Source of the DNA: Cladosporium sp. IMV 00045
Taxonomy: Eukaryota; Ascomycota; Dothideomycetes; Cladosporiales; Cladosporiaceae
Length of the DNA: 43,508 bases
NCBI GenBank assembly: GCA_001931905.2
Contig: MSJI02000639.1
Coordinates: 1-43,508, forward strand
Reading direction: 5' to 3'
Position 1 is the first letter of the stretch; the number at the start of each line of letters is the position of its first letter. Positions 43,501 to 43,508 of the stretch are shown piece by piece. A model generated the notes under the pieces. That model ran no database searches, was not told where the DNA came from, and saw nothing but the letters and a program-made list of their open reading frames with translations. A program made the position numbers and the translations under genes.

Positions 43501-43508
43501 GGCGGGCA

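Noticed and set aside
1..43508. Biosynthetic gene cluster around the P450 and acetyltransferase
   Set aside because: No backbone synthase (PKS, NRPS, terpene cyclase) or dedicated transporter is present; the neighbours are housekeeping genes.

Overview
This is nuclear DNA of a filamentous ascomycete (Pezizomycotina). Most genes carry short spliceosomal introns, about 50-125 bp, with GTANGT-type donors, CTNAC/CTAAT branch sites and YAG acceptors. The families include Atg22, a Zn(II)2Cys6 regulator, a fungal Grainyhead/CP2 factor and an ent-kaurene-oxidase-like P450. Several proteins resemble what I recall from Dothideomycetes, but the class is an inference. I see no prophage, CRISPR array, rRNA, convincing tRNA or intact transposon.

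Layout, left to right. 1-2231 (-): Mediator subunit Med14, cut by the left edge. 3485-5643 (+): Atg22 vacuolar effluxer. 6880-8565 (+): protein disulfide isomerase. 9008-10312 (-): acyl-CoA dehydrogenase. 10738-11367 (-): unknown protein. 11621-12014 (-): small UQCC2/Cbp6-like complex III assembly factor. 12242-16017 (+): mitochondrial IF-2 with two zinc knuckles. 17150-18657 (+): shortened Zn2Cys6 regulator. 20837-23606 (-): Grainyhead/CP2 factor. 26529-28713 (-): orphan coiled-coil protein. 29577-30017 (-): ribosomal protein eL29. 30990-32016 (+): maltose-acetyltransferase-like enzyme with a membrane tail. 32112-32459 (-): Bud20-like zinc finger. 33536-36274 (+): mitochondrial aconitase. 37560-39487 (+): cytochrome P450 with a probable frameshift. 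39913-41708 (+): Ubp8 (SAGA deubiquitinase). 42288-43500 (-): complex I 39/40 kDa subunit.

This is mainly ordinary housekeeping sequence: transcription (Med14, Ubp8), ribosome making (eL29, Bud20), mitochondrial function (IF-2, UQCC2-like, aconitase, complex I subunit), ER folding and vacuolar recycling. The genes do not form one pathway, and I found no biosynthetic cluster or defence system. The two gene-poor stretches, 18.7-20.8 kb and 23.6-26.5 kb, flank the Grainyhead gene.

The observations most worth checking are the tail-anchored acetyltransferase with its 33-nt intron, the zinc knuckles in mitochondrial IF-2, the P450 whose conserved N-terminal frame breaks while an intact-looking gene model still exists, and the shortened Zn2Cys6 regulator. 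Exon boundaries were placed by eye from splice signals, frame continuity and family motifs. All multi-exon models close in frame. In the P450 the frame-0 model closes in frame, whereas the family-like reading requires a one-base shift.
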